DNA of 64,000 nt from positions 248,001 through 312,000 of the forward strand of contig CAYTZM010000001.1 in the NCBI GenBank assembly GCA_964442655.1, given 5' to 3'. Of this stretch, positions 18,534 to 27,293 are shown piece after piece. Source of the DNA: GCA-002727615 sp964442655. GTDB lineage: Bacteria; Pseudomonadota; Alphaproteobacteria; TMED109. A program made the position numbers and the translations under genes. The notes beneath the pieces were generated by a model. It worked only from the letters and a program-made list of their open reading frames with translations, was not told the origin of the DNA and did no database searches. Positions within the stretch are counted from its first letter, which is position 1; every line of letters starts with the position of its first letter.

Positions 18534-19676
18534 ATGAAAAAAAATATACGTATTTTTATAATAGCTGGGGAAAAATCTGGAGATGAGTTAGGGGGAGCAT
18601 TAATACATGAATTAAAAAAGATTTATAATAATATAGAATTTTTAGGTATTGGTGGTAATAAAATGATTTCTCAAGGTTTAAACTCTATTATTAATATGAA
18701 ATTATTATCAATAATGGGTATTACTGAAGTTTTATTAAAAATACCAAGGATATTAAAGCTATTAAAATTGACAGAAAAAGAAATTTTAAAATTTAATCCT
18801 GATATATTGATTACAATTGATTCTCCAGGTTTTAACCTTAGACTGCAAAATAAGTTAAAATATATAGATATGAAAAGAGTGCATTATGTAGCTCCTTCTG
18901 TTTGGGCATGGAAAAGTTATAGAGCCAAACAAATGTCAAAATATTTAGATCTTTTATTAGTTTTGTTTCCATTTGAAAAAAAATTTTTTATCAAAGAAGG
19001 TTTATCTACAGTTTTTGTAGGACATCCAATTGCATACGATAATAAGTATCTGAAAAATGAATTTTATAATGAAAAATCTTTAAATAATCAAAATATCCTA
19101 AAAATAGCTTTATTACCAGGTAGTCGTTTATCTGAAATAAAAAAGCTTTTTCCTATTTTTATAGAGACAGCAAAAATGTTAAGAAAAAAAAATAATGCTA
19201 TTAAATTTTATGTAGTAACTCTTAAAGAATATAAAAATATTATTTTAGAAATGTTTAAAAAGTCTGAATTAAATTATTATGTAACAGATAATATGGAAGA
19301 AAAGTATAATATATACACTAAAGTTGATTTTGCATTATGTGCATCGGGTACAGTGACTATGGAACTTGCAAAAGCATCGACACCTATGTTGGTTGTATAT
19401 AAACTAAACTATATAACCTGGATTATAGTTAGACTAATGGTAAAGGTTAAAACAGCAACTATATTAAATTTAGTTTTAGAAAAAAATGTAATTCCTGAGC
19501 TTTTTCAACAGGAAGTAAATTCAAATACTATATTTAATGTGTTGAATAACTATTTAACTAATAAAGAGTTAATTAAAGAACAAGTGTCTAATATTAAAAT
19601 AGCAGTAAATAAAATAAAAAATAACGATAATCCTAGTATTCTGTCTGCAAATAGCATTTTGAATTTATTAAAATAG
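18534..19676 (+). CDS. lpxB: Lipid A disaccharide synthase LpxB
   Basis: This peripheral membrane glycosyltransferase (GT19) joins lipid X to UDP-diacylglucosamine. Motifs are AGEKSGDELGGALI (about residues 11-24), YVAPSVWAWKSYRAK, FVGHPIAYD, LLPGSRLSEIKKLFP and SGTVTMELAKASTPMLVVYK. Length (380) is normal. It ends the long plus-strand series; only 4 bases separate its stop from the stop of convergent gltA, with no room for a separate terminator. Confidence 0.95.
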   Translation: MKKNIRIFIIAGEKSGDELGGALIHELKKIYNNIEFLGIGGNKMISQGLNSIINMKLLSIMGITEVLLKIPRILKLLKLTEKEILKFNPDILITIDSPGFNLRLQNKLKYIDMKRVHYVAPSVWAWKSYRAKQMSKYLDLLLVLFPFEKKFFIKEGLSTVFVGHPIAYDNKYLKNEFYNEKSLNNQNILKIALLPGSRLSEIKKLFPIFIETAKMLRKKNNAIKFYVVTLKEYKNIILEMFKKSELNYYVTDNMEEKYNIYTKVDFALCASGTVTMELAKASTPMLVVYKLNYITWIIVRLMVKVKTATILNLVLEKNVIPELFQQEVNSNTIFNVLNNYLTNKELIKEQVSNIKIAVNKIKNNDNPSILSANSILNLLK

Positions 19677-19680
19677 CTAA

Positions 19681-20985
19681 CTAATTTCTTTTATTAATAG
19701 GAATAAAATTACGTTCTGGAGCACCAGTATATAACTGTCTTGGTCTTCCAATTCTTTGTTCTGTATCTTCAATCATTTCATTCCATTGAGCAACCCATCC
19801 AACAGTTCTGGCAACAGCAAAAAGCACAGTAAATAAGCTGGATGGGAATCCCATTGCTTGTAAGATTATTCCTGAATAGAAATCTACATTAGGATAAAGT
19901 TTTTTAGACACAAAATATTCATCCTCTAAGGCAATTTTTTCAAGTTCTCTGGCTAATATAAACATGGGTTCATCTTCTTTTCCAACAGCTTTTAAAACTG
20001 CATCTGCTGTTTTTTTCATTACTGTTGCTCTGGGGTCATAGTTTTTATAAACTCTATGACCGAAACCCATTAATCTAAATGGATCATTAGGGTTTTTAGC
20101 ACGTTTAACAAAATCATATACATTACCTTTTTTTTGAATTTCATCTAACATGTGTATAACTGCTTCATTTGCTCCACCATGTGCAGGGCCCCATAAAGAT
20201 GCTATGCCTGCAGCTATACAAGCAAATGGATTAGCTCCTGATGATCCTGCTAATCTTACAGTAGATGTTGAGGCATTTTGTTCATGATCAGCATGAAGAA
20301 TTAATATTTTGTCCATAGCTTTTGAAAGTACAGGATCAATTTTATACTCTTCTGCAGGAACAGAAAACATCATGTTTAAAAAGTTTTCTGAGTAAGAAAG
20401 ATCATTTCTTGGATATATGAATGGTTGACCTATAGAAAATTTGTAGGCCATGGCAGCAATAGTAGGAATTTTAGCTACTAATCTATGAGAGGCAATTAAT
20501 CTTTGATTTGGGTCAGTTATATCAGTGCTATCATGGTAAAAGGCACTCAAAGCTCCTACTACTCCGCACATAACAGCCATAGCGTGTGCATCTCTTCTAA
20601 AACCCCTAAAAAATAAAGACAATTGTTCATGAATCATTGTATGAGTGGTTATTTTGTTATCAAAAACTCTTTTTTGATCGCTATTAGGTAATTCTCCATT
20701 TAATAATAAGTATGCTACTTCAAGAAAATCACAGTTATCAGCTAAATCTTCTATTTTATACCCTCGGTGTAATAAAACACCTTTTTCTCCGTCTATATAT
20801 GTAATATTAGACTTGCATGAACCTGTACTTGTAAAGCCAGGATCATATGTAAAATGATCTGATTTAGCATATAGTTTTTTAATTTCAATTACATCAGGGC
20901 CTATACTGCCTGAGTGGATAGGAAATTCATAATTCTTTCCATTAGGTAAGGTTAAACTAGCTATTTTTCCATTTTTATTTGGCAT
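19681..20985 (-). CDS. gltA: Citrate synthase (type II)
   Basis: This TCA entry enzyme condenses acetyl-CoA with oxaloacetate. It is 434 residues, the usual size of the proteobacterial hexameric type. Family segments are [22 protein letters not shown] (about residues 43-64), [14 protein letters not shown], the active-site His region [12 protein letters not shown], and [15 protein letters not shown]. The start codon is preceded by AGAGGT, but the spacing is short. A promoter with an inverted repeat lies in the 75-base gap between gltX and gltA, so it can be transcribed independently of gltX. Confidence 0.96.
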   Translation of the reverse strand: MPNKNGKIASLTLPNGKNYEFPIHSGSIGPDVIEIKKLYAKSDHFTYDPGFTSTGSCKSNITYIDGEKGVLLHRGYKIEDLADNCDFLEVAYLLLNGELPNSDQKRVFDNKITTHTMIHEQLSLFFRGFRRDAHAMAVMCGVVGALSAFYHDSTDITDPNQRLIASHRLVAKIPTIAAMAYKFSIGQPFIYPRNDLSYSENFLNMMFSVPAEEYKIDPVLSKAMDKILILHADHEQNASTSTVRLAGSSGANPFACIAAGIASLWGPAHGGANEAVIHMLDEIQKKGNVYDFVKRAKNPNDPFRLMGFGHRVYKNYDPRATVMKKTADAVLKAVGKEDEPMFILARELEKIALEDEYFVSKKLYPNVDFYSGIILQAMGFPSSLFTVLFAVARTVGWVAQWNEMIEDTEQRIGRPRQLYTGAPERNFIPINKRN

Positions 20986-21023
20986 TACCTCTATCCATAG
21001 TTTCTATTTTAAAGTGAGTTTGC

Positions 21024-21052
21024 ATTATAGTTATCTATGCTTAACTATGCAA
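21024..21052 (-). promoter_or_regulatory. gltA promoter with operator-like inverted repeat
   Basis: Read on the minus strand, TTGCAT (21052-21047) and a perfect TATAAT (21029-21024) are separated by 17 bases, a good sigma-70 pair 39 bases before the gltA ATG. ATAGTTA and its exact complement TAACTAT (21042-21048 and 21027-21033) form an 8-base-spaced inverted repeat that fills the spacer and touches both promoter boxes. GCATAG also occurs twice there. A dimeric repressor or activator site is plausible; no regulator is identified. Confidence 0.6.
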
Positions 21053-21060
21053 TAATACAA

Positions 21061-22458
21061 TTAAATATTTATGTTTGTTATTCTATTTAATGTTTCTTCT
21101 TTACCAAGTATTTCCATTAACTCATATAAACCTGGTGAAACAGATTTTCCTGTAGTTGCGGCTCTTAAAGGTTGGGCAATTTTTCCTAAATTAATATTAT
21201 TCTTATTACAATAGTTTTTTATATTCTTTTCAATATGTTCCTTTTTCCAGATTTTAATATCTTTTAAATGATTATAGTAGTCTTTAAGTAATAGAATATT
21301 TTCTTTAGTTAAGGTTTTTTTTGACTTTTCATCTAATGGTATAGGTATTGTTGCAGTATAAAAAGTTGTCATTTCTTTAAGTTCAATTAAAGTTCTTGCT
21401 CTAGATTTTATACCATTGAGTCCATTTTTAATTATGTTTAAATGTGTATTATTCAGATCTATATTCTCTTTTTTATAAAAATTGTTAATATAATCAAGTA
21501 AATCTTTGTTCTCTGAGTTTTGAATATAATCTGCATTTAAGCTAGTTAATCTTTCTATATCAAATTTAGCAGAGGACTTTCCTATAGATTCTAAGTTAAA
21601 TAATTCTATGGCTTCATTTCTTGAAAATATTTCTTTATCTCCATGAGACCATCCAAGTCTAAGTAAATAATTTAGCATTGCATCTGGCAAATAACCCATG
21701 CTATCATAGGCATCTATTCCTAATGCACCATGTCTTTTTGATAGCTTTCCACCATCCATTCCATGTATTAGAGGTATATGAGCATATAATGGTAATTTCC
21801 AGTCAAGTGATTCATAAATTTGTTTTTGTCTTATTGTATTTGTTAAATGGTCATCACCTCTTATTACATGTGTTATATTCATATCATGGTCGTCTACCAC
21901 GACAGAAAGCATATAGGTGGGAGTATCATCAGATCTTAAAATTATAAAGTCATCTAATTCAGAGTTTTTAATTAAAATATTACCTTGTATAATATCATTT
22001 AATTCAGATGTTCCATCTTGAGGACATTTTATTCTTATTACAGGTTTTATGTCAGTGGGCGCTTCACTAGGAGATAAATTTCTCCACTTGCCATTATATC
22101 TAGGAGCTCTTTTCTCAGCTTTAGCTTTTTCTCTCATTTCTGATAATTCTTCAGGTGAACAAAAGCATCTGTAAGCACATCCTTGTTCTAATAAAATATT
22201 TGCTATTTCTTTATGTCTCTCACTTCTTTTAGATTGATATATAGGATCTTCATCCCAGTTAAGTCCTATCCATTTTAAACCTTCTAGTATAGCTTCTTTA
22301 GCTTCCAGAGAAGATCTTTTTAAATCCGTATCTTCAATTCTTAGTTTAAATAGTCCATCATTTTTTTTAGCATATAGCCAGTTAAATAAAGCTGTGCGTA
22401 CACCACCAATATGTAAAAATCCTGTAGGAGAAGGAGCAAACCTTGTAATAACTTTCAT
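21061..22458 (-). CDS. gltX: Glutamyl-tRNA synthetase
   Basis: This class I aminoacyl-tRNA synthetase charges tRNA-Glu. The N-terminal catalytic domain starts RFAPSPTGFLHIGG, with the HIGH-type sequence at about residues 16-19. KLSKRHG is the KMSKS equivalent at about 240. An anticodon-binding helical domain follows. Length (465) is normal. Alphaproteobacteria often have a second GltX used for tRNA-Gln via GatCAB; a second copy could lie outside this window. It follows lexA after 42 bases and precedes gltA. Confidence 0.95.
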   Translation of the reverse strand: MKVITRFAPSPTGFLHIGGVRTALFNWLYAKKNDGLFKLRIEDTDLKRSSLEAKEAILEGLKWIGLNWDEDPIYQSKRSERHKEIANILLEQGCAYRCFCSPEELSEMREKAKAEKRAPRYNGKWRNLSPSEAPTDIKPVIRIKCPQDGTSELNDIIQGNILIKNSELDDFIILRSDDTPTYMLSVVVDDHDMNITHVIRGDDHLTNTIRQKQIYESLDWKLPLYAHIPLIHGMDGGKLSKRHGALGIDAYDSMGYLPDAMLNYLLRLGWSHGDKEIFSRNEAIELFNLESIGKSSAKFDIERLTSLNADYIQNSENKDLLDYINNFYKKENIDLNNTHLNIIKNGLNGIKSRARTLIELKEMTTFYTATIPIPLDEKSKKTLTKENILLLKDYYNHLKDIKIWKKEHIEKNIKNYCNKNNINLGKIAQPLRAATTGKSVSPGLYELMEILGKEETLNRITNINI

Positions 22459-22500
22459 ATTAAACCTATTATATTTTTTGAATAAAGTATTACTATTTAC

Positions 22501-23127
22501 TCAATATTTTCTAATAAGTCCAACAAGAATCCCTTGAACTTCTATTCTATTAGAATTATATGATTTAGATTCATATGAATCATTTGCAGGTGTAAGTACA
22601 ATATTTGTGGGTGTTTTTTTAAAAATTTTTAAAGTAGCTTCTTGATTGTCAATAAGGGCTACAACAATTTCTCCATTATTAGCAAGTTTTGATTTTCTTA
22701 TTATAGCTAAATCTTTATCATTTATTCCTTTATTAATCATTGAATCTCCTGCTACTTCAAGAGCAAAATGTTCTCCTTTTCCTATCATGTCAGAGGGGAT
22801 TTTAACCATAGAATTAGTAGTTGAAATTGCCTCAATAGGAGTTCCTGCCGCAATATTTCCAAATAGAGGAACTTCAAGACTTTTGTCTTGATTTATATCT
22901 GAATAGTTTTTTTCATCTGGGTTTCTTACTAATTCTATAGCTCTAGCTCGATTAGGTAATTTTCTAATAAATTCTCTTTCTTCCAAACCTGAAATAAGTC
23001 TATGTATTCCTGACTTAGATTTTAATTTAAGTTGTATTTTCATTTCATCGTAGGAAGGAGATATCTGATTTTTTTTAATAAATTGTTTTATATAGCTTAA
23101 AAGCTCAGCCTGTTTTTTAGTTAACAT
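22501..23127 (-). CDS. lexA: SOS response repressor LexA
   Basis: LexA represses DNA-damage genes and self-cleaves when stimulated by RecA filaments. The N-terminal winged helix-turn-helix (about residues 1-65) begins MLTKKQAELLSYIKQF. The cleavage site is the Ala-Gly in NIAAGTPIEA (about 92-101). The catalytic Ser is in GDSMIN and the catalytic Lys in ATLKIFKK. Length (208) is normal, and GAGGTG lies 7 bases before the ATG. An SOS box in its own upstream region indicates autoregulation. The comEC gene often found between lexA and gltX is absent. Confidence 0.96.
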   Translation of the reverse strand: MLTKKQAELLSYIKQFIKKNQISPSYDEMKIQLKLKSKSGIHRLISGLEEREFIRKLPNRARAIELVRNPDEKNYSDINQDKSLEVPLFGNIAAGTPIEAISTTNSMVKIPSDMIGKGEHFALEVAGDSMINKGINDKDLAIIRKSKLANNGEIVVALIDNQEATLKIFKKTPTNIVLTPANDSYESKSYNSNRIEVQGILVGLIRKY

Positions 23128-23145
23128 TATTAGTCACCTCATAAA

Positions 23146-23160
23146 GAACAAAACATAAAC
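23146..23160 (-). promoter_or_regulatory. SOS box (LexA operator) upstream of lexA
   Basis: On the minus strand the sequence reads GTTT-ATGTTTT-GTTC, one base from the alphaproteobacterial LexA consensus GTTC-N7-GTTC. It lies 19 bases before the lexA start and just downstream of promoter-like boxes, which is the expected place for autorepression. Confidence 0.7.
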
Positions 23161-23164
23161 ATTT

Positions 23165-23190
23165 ATTATAGATTTGATGTAATATGTCAA
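23165..23190 (-). promoter_or_regulatory. Candidate lexA promoter
   Basis: On the minus strand a perfect TTGACA (23190-23185) and a perfect TATAAT (23170-23165) lie upstream of lexA. The spacer is only 14 bases, shorter than the usual 16-18, so the pair may be weak or may use a shifted -10. Both boxes are upstream of the SOS box in the 66-base moeA-lexA gap. Confidence 0.45.
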
Positions 23191-23193
23191 GTT

Positions 23194-24405
23194 TTAAATA
23201 TTTGAATGTAGGTCTGAAAAAAGAATTATTGAAACTGTGTCTCCTTTTTTAGATTTTGGTGCATAAGCTTTTCTAACTATTAATCCATTAGCTTTACTTA
23301 AAACTAGGCTCATGGAACTATCTTGTGCAGATAGTGGGTTCGCAATATAAGTGTTATTTTTATATGATATTTTGGCTCTTAAATATTCTTGTCTTTTATC
23401 ATTTTTACTTAAATTTTTTGTAATAATTCCTTTTTTAACTTCATCTTTATAATTTAATTTTAATAATTTAAATATCAAAGGTTTTGCAAAAATTATAGAA
23501 CTTACAAATGCTGACACTGGATTTCCTGGAAAACCTAAAATCAATGTTTTGTTAAGTTTTCCAAATATAAGTGGTTTTCCTGGTCGCATTGCTACTTTCC
23601 AAAATATTAATTTCATTCCTAAATGTATTAATACATCTTTAACCAAATCATGTTTGCCTACGGATGCTCCACCAGTAGTTATGAGAATGTCATAGTCATT
23701 AATATCTCTTAATTTGCTTTTTAAAGATTTAATAGTATCTTTGGCAGAACCTAGGTCTGTAGATATAGCTCCTAAAGAATTTATAATAGAAATAAGTAAA
23801 AGGGTATTAGAAGAAATTATTCCAGATTTAATATTTTGACCAGGTTTTTTGAGCTCATTTCCAGTAGCCAGAATAGCAACTTTAGGCCTCCTATATACTT
23901 TAACATTAGTATTGTTAGCAGATATGGCTAATCCTATTTTTCTGGAGGTGAGTAATTCATTTTTTTTTATTATAATTGAATTTTTCGTAAAGTTAGATCC
24001 TTTTTTTCTAATATACTGTCCTTTTAGAGGATTTTGTGTTGTACTAGTTAATGTATTGTTTTTTATCAAAACATTTTCTTGTAATAAAATTATATTAGTT
24101 TCTTTGGGAACTTCAGCACCTGTAAAAATTTGAATGCATTCAAAATCTTTAATTTTTTTTTTATAGGGTTTTCCTGCTGAAGATTCGCCTATTACTTTAA
24201 TTGGTGTATTTGAAATGTATTTTAAACTAGTAAATTTTATGGCATATCCATCCATAGATGATACATTTTCAGGAGGGTTGTTTAGTTTAGCATATATATT
24301 TTTGCTAGTTACTCTCCCTAAGCTTTTATTTAATAAAATTGTTTGTTCACTTAAATTTTTAGCCTTAGAAACAATGATTTTAATAGCTTCACTTGTGTCA
24401 ATCAT
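23194..24405 (-). CDS. moeA: Molybdopterin molybdenumtransferase MoeA
   Basis: This enzyme inserts molybdate into adenylylated molybdopterin in the last step of Moco synthesis. The order of motifs matches the family: SMDGYAI (about residues 50-56), IFTGAEVP, ILATGNEL, the MoCF-fold TTGGASVGKHDLVKD, MRPGKPLIFG and GFPGNPVSAF. Length (403) is normal. Its start overlaps moaC by 4 bases (ATGA), so they are coupled. Other Moco genes are not in the window. Confidence 0.95.
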   Translation of the reverse strand: MIDTSEAIKIIVSKAKNLSEQTILLNKSLGRVTSKNIYAKLNNPPENVSSMDGYAIKFTSLKYISNTPIKVIGESSAGKPYKKKIKDFECIQIFTGAEVPKETNIILLQENVLIKNNTLTSTTQNPLKGQYIRKKGSNFTKNSIIIKKNELLTSRKIGLAISANNTNVKVYRRPKVAILATGNELKKPGQNIKSGIISSNTLLLISIINSLGAISTDLGSAKDTIKSLKSKLRDINDYDILITTGGASVGKHDLVKDVLIHLGMKLIFWKVAMRPGKPLIFGKLNKTLILGFPGNPVSAFVSSIIFAKPLIFKLLKLNYKDEVKKGIITKNLSKNDKRQEYLRAKISYKNNTYIANPLSAQDSSMSLVLSKANGLIVRKAYAPKSKKGDTVSIILFSDLHSNI

Positions 24406-24884
24406 CGTTGATATGTTCCTGATTTACCACCCGATTTGTAAGTTAATTTTGTGTCCTCGATAATCATATTTTTATCTACTGCTTTGCACATATCATATAT
24501 TGTTAATGCAGCAATGGAAACTGCAGTTAATGCTTCCATCTCTAAACCTGTTTTGCCATTCAACTTACATTTACAAGTAATATCTATAGTATGAGTGTTT
24601 TCTATTAGATGAAAGTCAATAGAAATGGATGATAGAGATATAGGGTGACATAAAGGAATTAATTCAGAAGTCTTTTTTGCTGCCATTATGCCCGAAATTC
24701 TAGCAACACCTAATACATCTCCTTTTTTTGATGTTCCATTTTTGATCATATTAAAAGTGTTTTTATGCATAATAATTGATGATTTTGCTGTTGCTGATCT
24801 TTCAGTTTCCTTTTTTCTAGAAATGTCAACCATTATAGCTTTTCCATCACTATCAAAATGCGAAAATTTAGTTTCTTTTTTCAT
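24402..24884 (-). CDS. moaC: Cyclic pyranopterin monophosphate synthase MoaC
   Basis: This enzyme converts the MoaA product to cyclic pyranopterin monophosphate, the first stable Moco intermediate. Visible family segments are KGDVLGVARISGIMAAKKT, the active-site region PLCHPI, TGLEMEALTAVSIAALTIYDMCKA and the C-terminal KSGGKSGTY. Length (160) is normal. It sits 8 bases after trpC and overlaps moeA, continuing the trp-moa series. Confidence 0.95.
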   Translation of the reverse strand: MKKETKFSHFDSDGKAIMVDISRKKETERSATAKSSIIMHKNTFNMIKNGTSKKGDVLGVARISGIMAAKKTSELIPLCHPISLSSISIDFHLIENTHTIDITCKCKLNGKTGLEMEALTAVSIAALTIYDMCKAVDKNMIIEDTKLTYKSGGKSGTYQR

Positions 24885-24892
24885 TTATAGCC

Positions 24893-25693
24893 TTATATTT
24901 TTCTTATTAGATCTTTAGTAGCTGCTTCAATGTTCTTGCTTTTCATTAAAGATTCTCCTACTAGGAACCTATTTATGTTGTGTTGTTCCATTTGTTTTAT
25001 ATCATTATTTGTATTTAATCCACTTTCACAAACTATATCATAAGATTTAGGAATTAATTTAGAAAGATTAACAGTATTTCTAAGGTCTACAGATAATGTT
25101 TTTAAGTTCCTGTTATTTATACCTATTAAGTCTGGATTTAATAGCATGGCTTCTTCTACTTCTTTTTCATCATGCACTTCAATTAAAACATCTAAATTAA
25201 TATTTTTAGCAATCATAGTTAATTCTTTTGCTAAATTATTACTTATTGCAGATAAGATGATTAATATGCAGTCTGCTCCAATACTTCTAGTTTCTAAAAC
25301 TTGCCAAGGATCTAAAATAAAATCTTTTCTTAGTATTGGTAAATTAATTTTATTTTTAACATTTATTAAATGTTCTTCGCTTCCTTTAAACCAATTTTTT
25401 TCTGTGAGGACACTCAAACAAGATGCCCCACCATTTTGATAAGAATTTGCAATAGCTTCTGGGTCAAAATCTGTTTTTATTATACCTTTAGAAGGGCTTG
25501 CTTTTTTAATTTCTGCAATTAAGCCATATTTATTTGATGAAACTGCATTATCTAATGCTTTTTTGAAACCTCTAGGTTTGTCTTGTAATTTTATTAATTC
25601 TAAAAGATATGATTCAGAGGTTTCTTTTTTAAGTGCTTTTATTTCAGATAATTTATTTTTGCAAATTTTTTCTAATATAGACATTTTATTCAT
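24893..25693 (-). CDS. trpC: Indole-3-glycerol phosphate synthase
   Basis: This TIM-barrel enzyme closes the indole ring in tryptophan synthesis. Motifs are IAEIKKASPSKGII (about residues 58-71), SVLTEKNWFKGS, PILRKDFILDPWQV, IGINNRNLKT and VCESGL. Length (266) is normal. The start overlaps trpD by 8 bases. No PRAI (TrpF) domain is fused, so TrpF must be separate. Confidence 0.95.
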   Translation of the reverse strand: MNKMSILEKICKNKLSEIKALKKETSESYLLELIKLQDKPRGFKKALDNAVSSNKYGLIAEIKKASPSKGIIKTDFDPEAIANSYQNGGASCLSVLTEKNWFKGSEEHLINVKNKINLPILRKDFILDPWQVLETRSIGADCILIILSAISNNLAKELTMIAKNINLDVLIEVHDEKEVEEAMLLNPDLIGINNRNLKTLSVDLRNTVNLSKLIPKSYDIVCESGLNTNNDIKQMEQHNINRFLVGESLMKSKNIEAATKDLIRKI

Positions 25694-26702
25694 TACTTAT
25701 TTTTATTAGTTTATGTAAAGTTTCTAATGCTTTTCCATTATCAAGAATATTTGTAGCCAAATCTATACCATCATTAAAATTATTAACTCTATCGCCAACA
25801 CAGAAAGCTGCAGCAGAATTTAAAATTACAATGTTTCTGTATGCGCTAATTTCTCCATTTAATAAATTTAATATTTTTGTTGCATTATCTGATGGGCTTC
25901 CTCCTTGTAAATCTTTTGGAGAGCATATAGAGAAGTTATAATGTTTTGGGTTAATCTCAAATTTTTTTATTTTATTGTTAGCTAATTCTACTATTTTACT
26001 CGGCCCTGTTAATGTAATTTCATCCATTCCATCTGATCCATTTACTACCCAAGATTTAATGGATCCATGTGCTTTTAATGTTTCAGCTATAATACTAAGA
26101 TATTTAGCTGAAAATACTCCTAATAATTGTCTTTTTGGTCTAGCAGGGTTTAGAAGAGGTCCTAGTAAATTAAATATTGTTCTGAAACTTAATTCTTTTC
26201 TTACTTTAGCCACATTTTTAAATGCTTTATTATAATTTGGAGCAAATAAAAAACATATATTAGCTTTTGTAATGCATTTTTTAATAGCTGTGTTTTTAAG
26301 GTTAATTTTTACTCCTAGCTCTTTAAGAACATCGGAAGCTCCAGATTTAGATGAAACGGCAGTATTTCCATGTTTGGCTACTAATAAATCTCCTGCAGCT
26401 ACCACTAAAGAAACTGCAGTAGAAATATTATATGTTTTTAATCCATCTCCGCCAGTTCCTACTATATCAATAGTATCTATGTTTGATATAAATGGGTTAG
26501 AAACATGTTTTTTTAAAATTTTTACAGCTCCTATCAGTTCATTTGAGCTTGGTCCTTTAGCCGACAAAGTAGCAAGGAAGCCTGCCATTTCTATATCAGT
26601 AGCTTTGCCTAATATGATATATTCAAAAACTTTTTCTGACTCTTTTTGAGTTAAATTAGTATTATTCATTAGTTTCGTCATTATAGTATTAATAGGATTC
26701 AT
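25686..26702 (-). CDS. trpD: Anthranilate phosphoribosyltransferase
   Basis: This enzyme transfers phosphoribose from PRPP to anthranilate. The PRPP and anthranilate site is seen in DIVGTGGDGLKTYNIST (about residues 80-96), AKHGNTAVSSKSGASDVLKELG and GPLLNPA. Length (338) is typical. It overlaps trpG by 4 bases and trpC by 8, so trpGDC are tightly coupled. Confidence 0.96.
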   Translation of the reverse strand: MNPINTIMTKLMNNTNLTQKESEKVFEYIILGKATDIEMAGFLATLSAKGPSSNELIGAVKILKKHVSNPFISNIDTIDIVGTGGDGLKTYNISTAVSLVVAAGDLLVAKHGNTAVSSKSGASDVLKELGVKINLKNTAIKKCITKANICFLFAPNYNKAFKNVAKVRKELSFRTIFNLLGPLLNPARPKRQLLGVFSAKYLSIIAETLKAHGSIKSWVVNGSDGMDEITLTGPSKIVELANNKIKKFEINPKHYNFSICSPKDLQGGSPSDNATKILNLLNGEISAYRNIVILNSAAAFCVGDRVNNFNDGIDLATNILDNGKALETLHKLIKISNE

Positions 26703-27274
26703 TTCTTTTCACATATATTTATAAAGTTTTTAATTATTTTGTGCCCAAATTGACTTTCAATACTTTCAGGATGAAATTGCACTCCATAGGCTTTTGCTTT
26801 TGAGTTAGAAATACCCATAATTATGTTATCTTTTGAAATTGAATTTATTTCAAGAGTTTTAGGTAAAGATTTTTTTTCTACTATAAGTGAGTGATATCTA
26901 GTTGCTTGAAACATGTTAGGAATTTTATTGTATATTGCACTTTTGTCGTGATTAATTTCACTCATTTTACCATGCATAACATTCTTTGCTCTAATTATTT
27001 TTCCACCATATGCTTCAGCTATAGCTTGATGTCCTAAACAAATTCCAAATATCGGAATTTTATTAGAACACATTTTTATCAAATCAATGCATATTCCCGC
27101 TTTTTTTGGTGTTTTAGGTCCTGGTGATATGATTATACCAATTGGTTTTTTATTAAAAATTTCATCAGCAGTAATTTTATCATTTCTATACAACTTAACA
27201 TTTACATTACATTCTTGAAGGTAATGTTTGATAATATAAGTAAAGCTATCATAATTATCTATTAATATATACAT
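26699..27274 (-). CDS. trpG: Anthranilate synthase glutamine amidotransferase component
   Basis: This class I glutamine amidotransferase supplies ammonia to TrpE. The family start YILIDNYDSFTYI, the nucleophile Cys in FGICLGHQAIAEAYGG, and the His-Glu pair in VQFHPESIES are present. I chose the ATG at 27274 (191 residues). The frame is open to an ATG at 27307 inside trpE, but those 11 extra residues do not match the family. No strong ribosome binding site is seen for either start. Confidence 0.93.
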   Translation of the reverse strand: MYILIDNYDSFTYIIKHYLQECNVNVKLYRNDKITADEIFNKKPIGIIISPGPKTPKKAGICIDLIKMCSNKIPIFGICLGHQAIAEAYGGKIIRAKNVMHGKMSEINHDKSAIYNKIPNMFQATRYHSLIVEKKSLPKTLEINSISKDNIIMGISNSKAKAYGVQFHPESIESQFGHKIIKNFINICEKK

Positions 27275-27293
27275 TTTAACACATCGTATTAAT

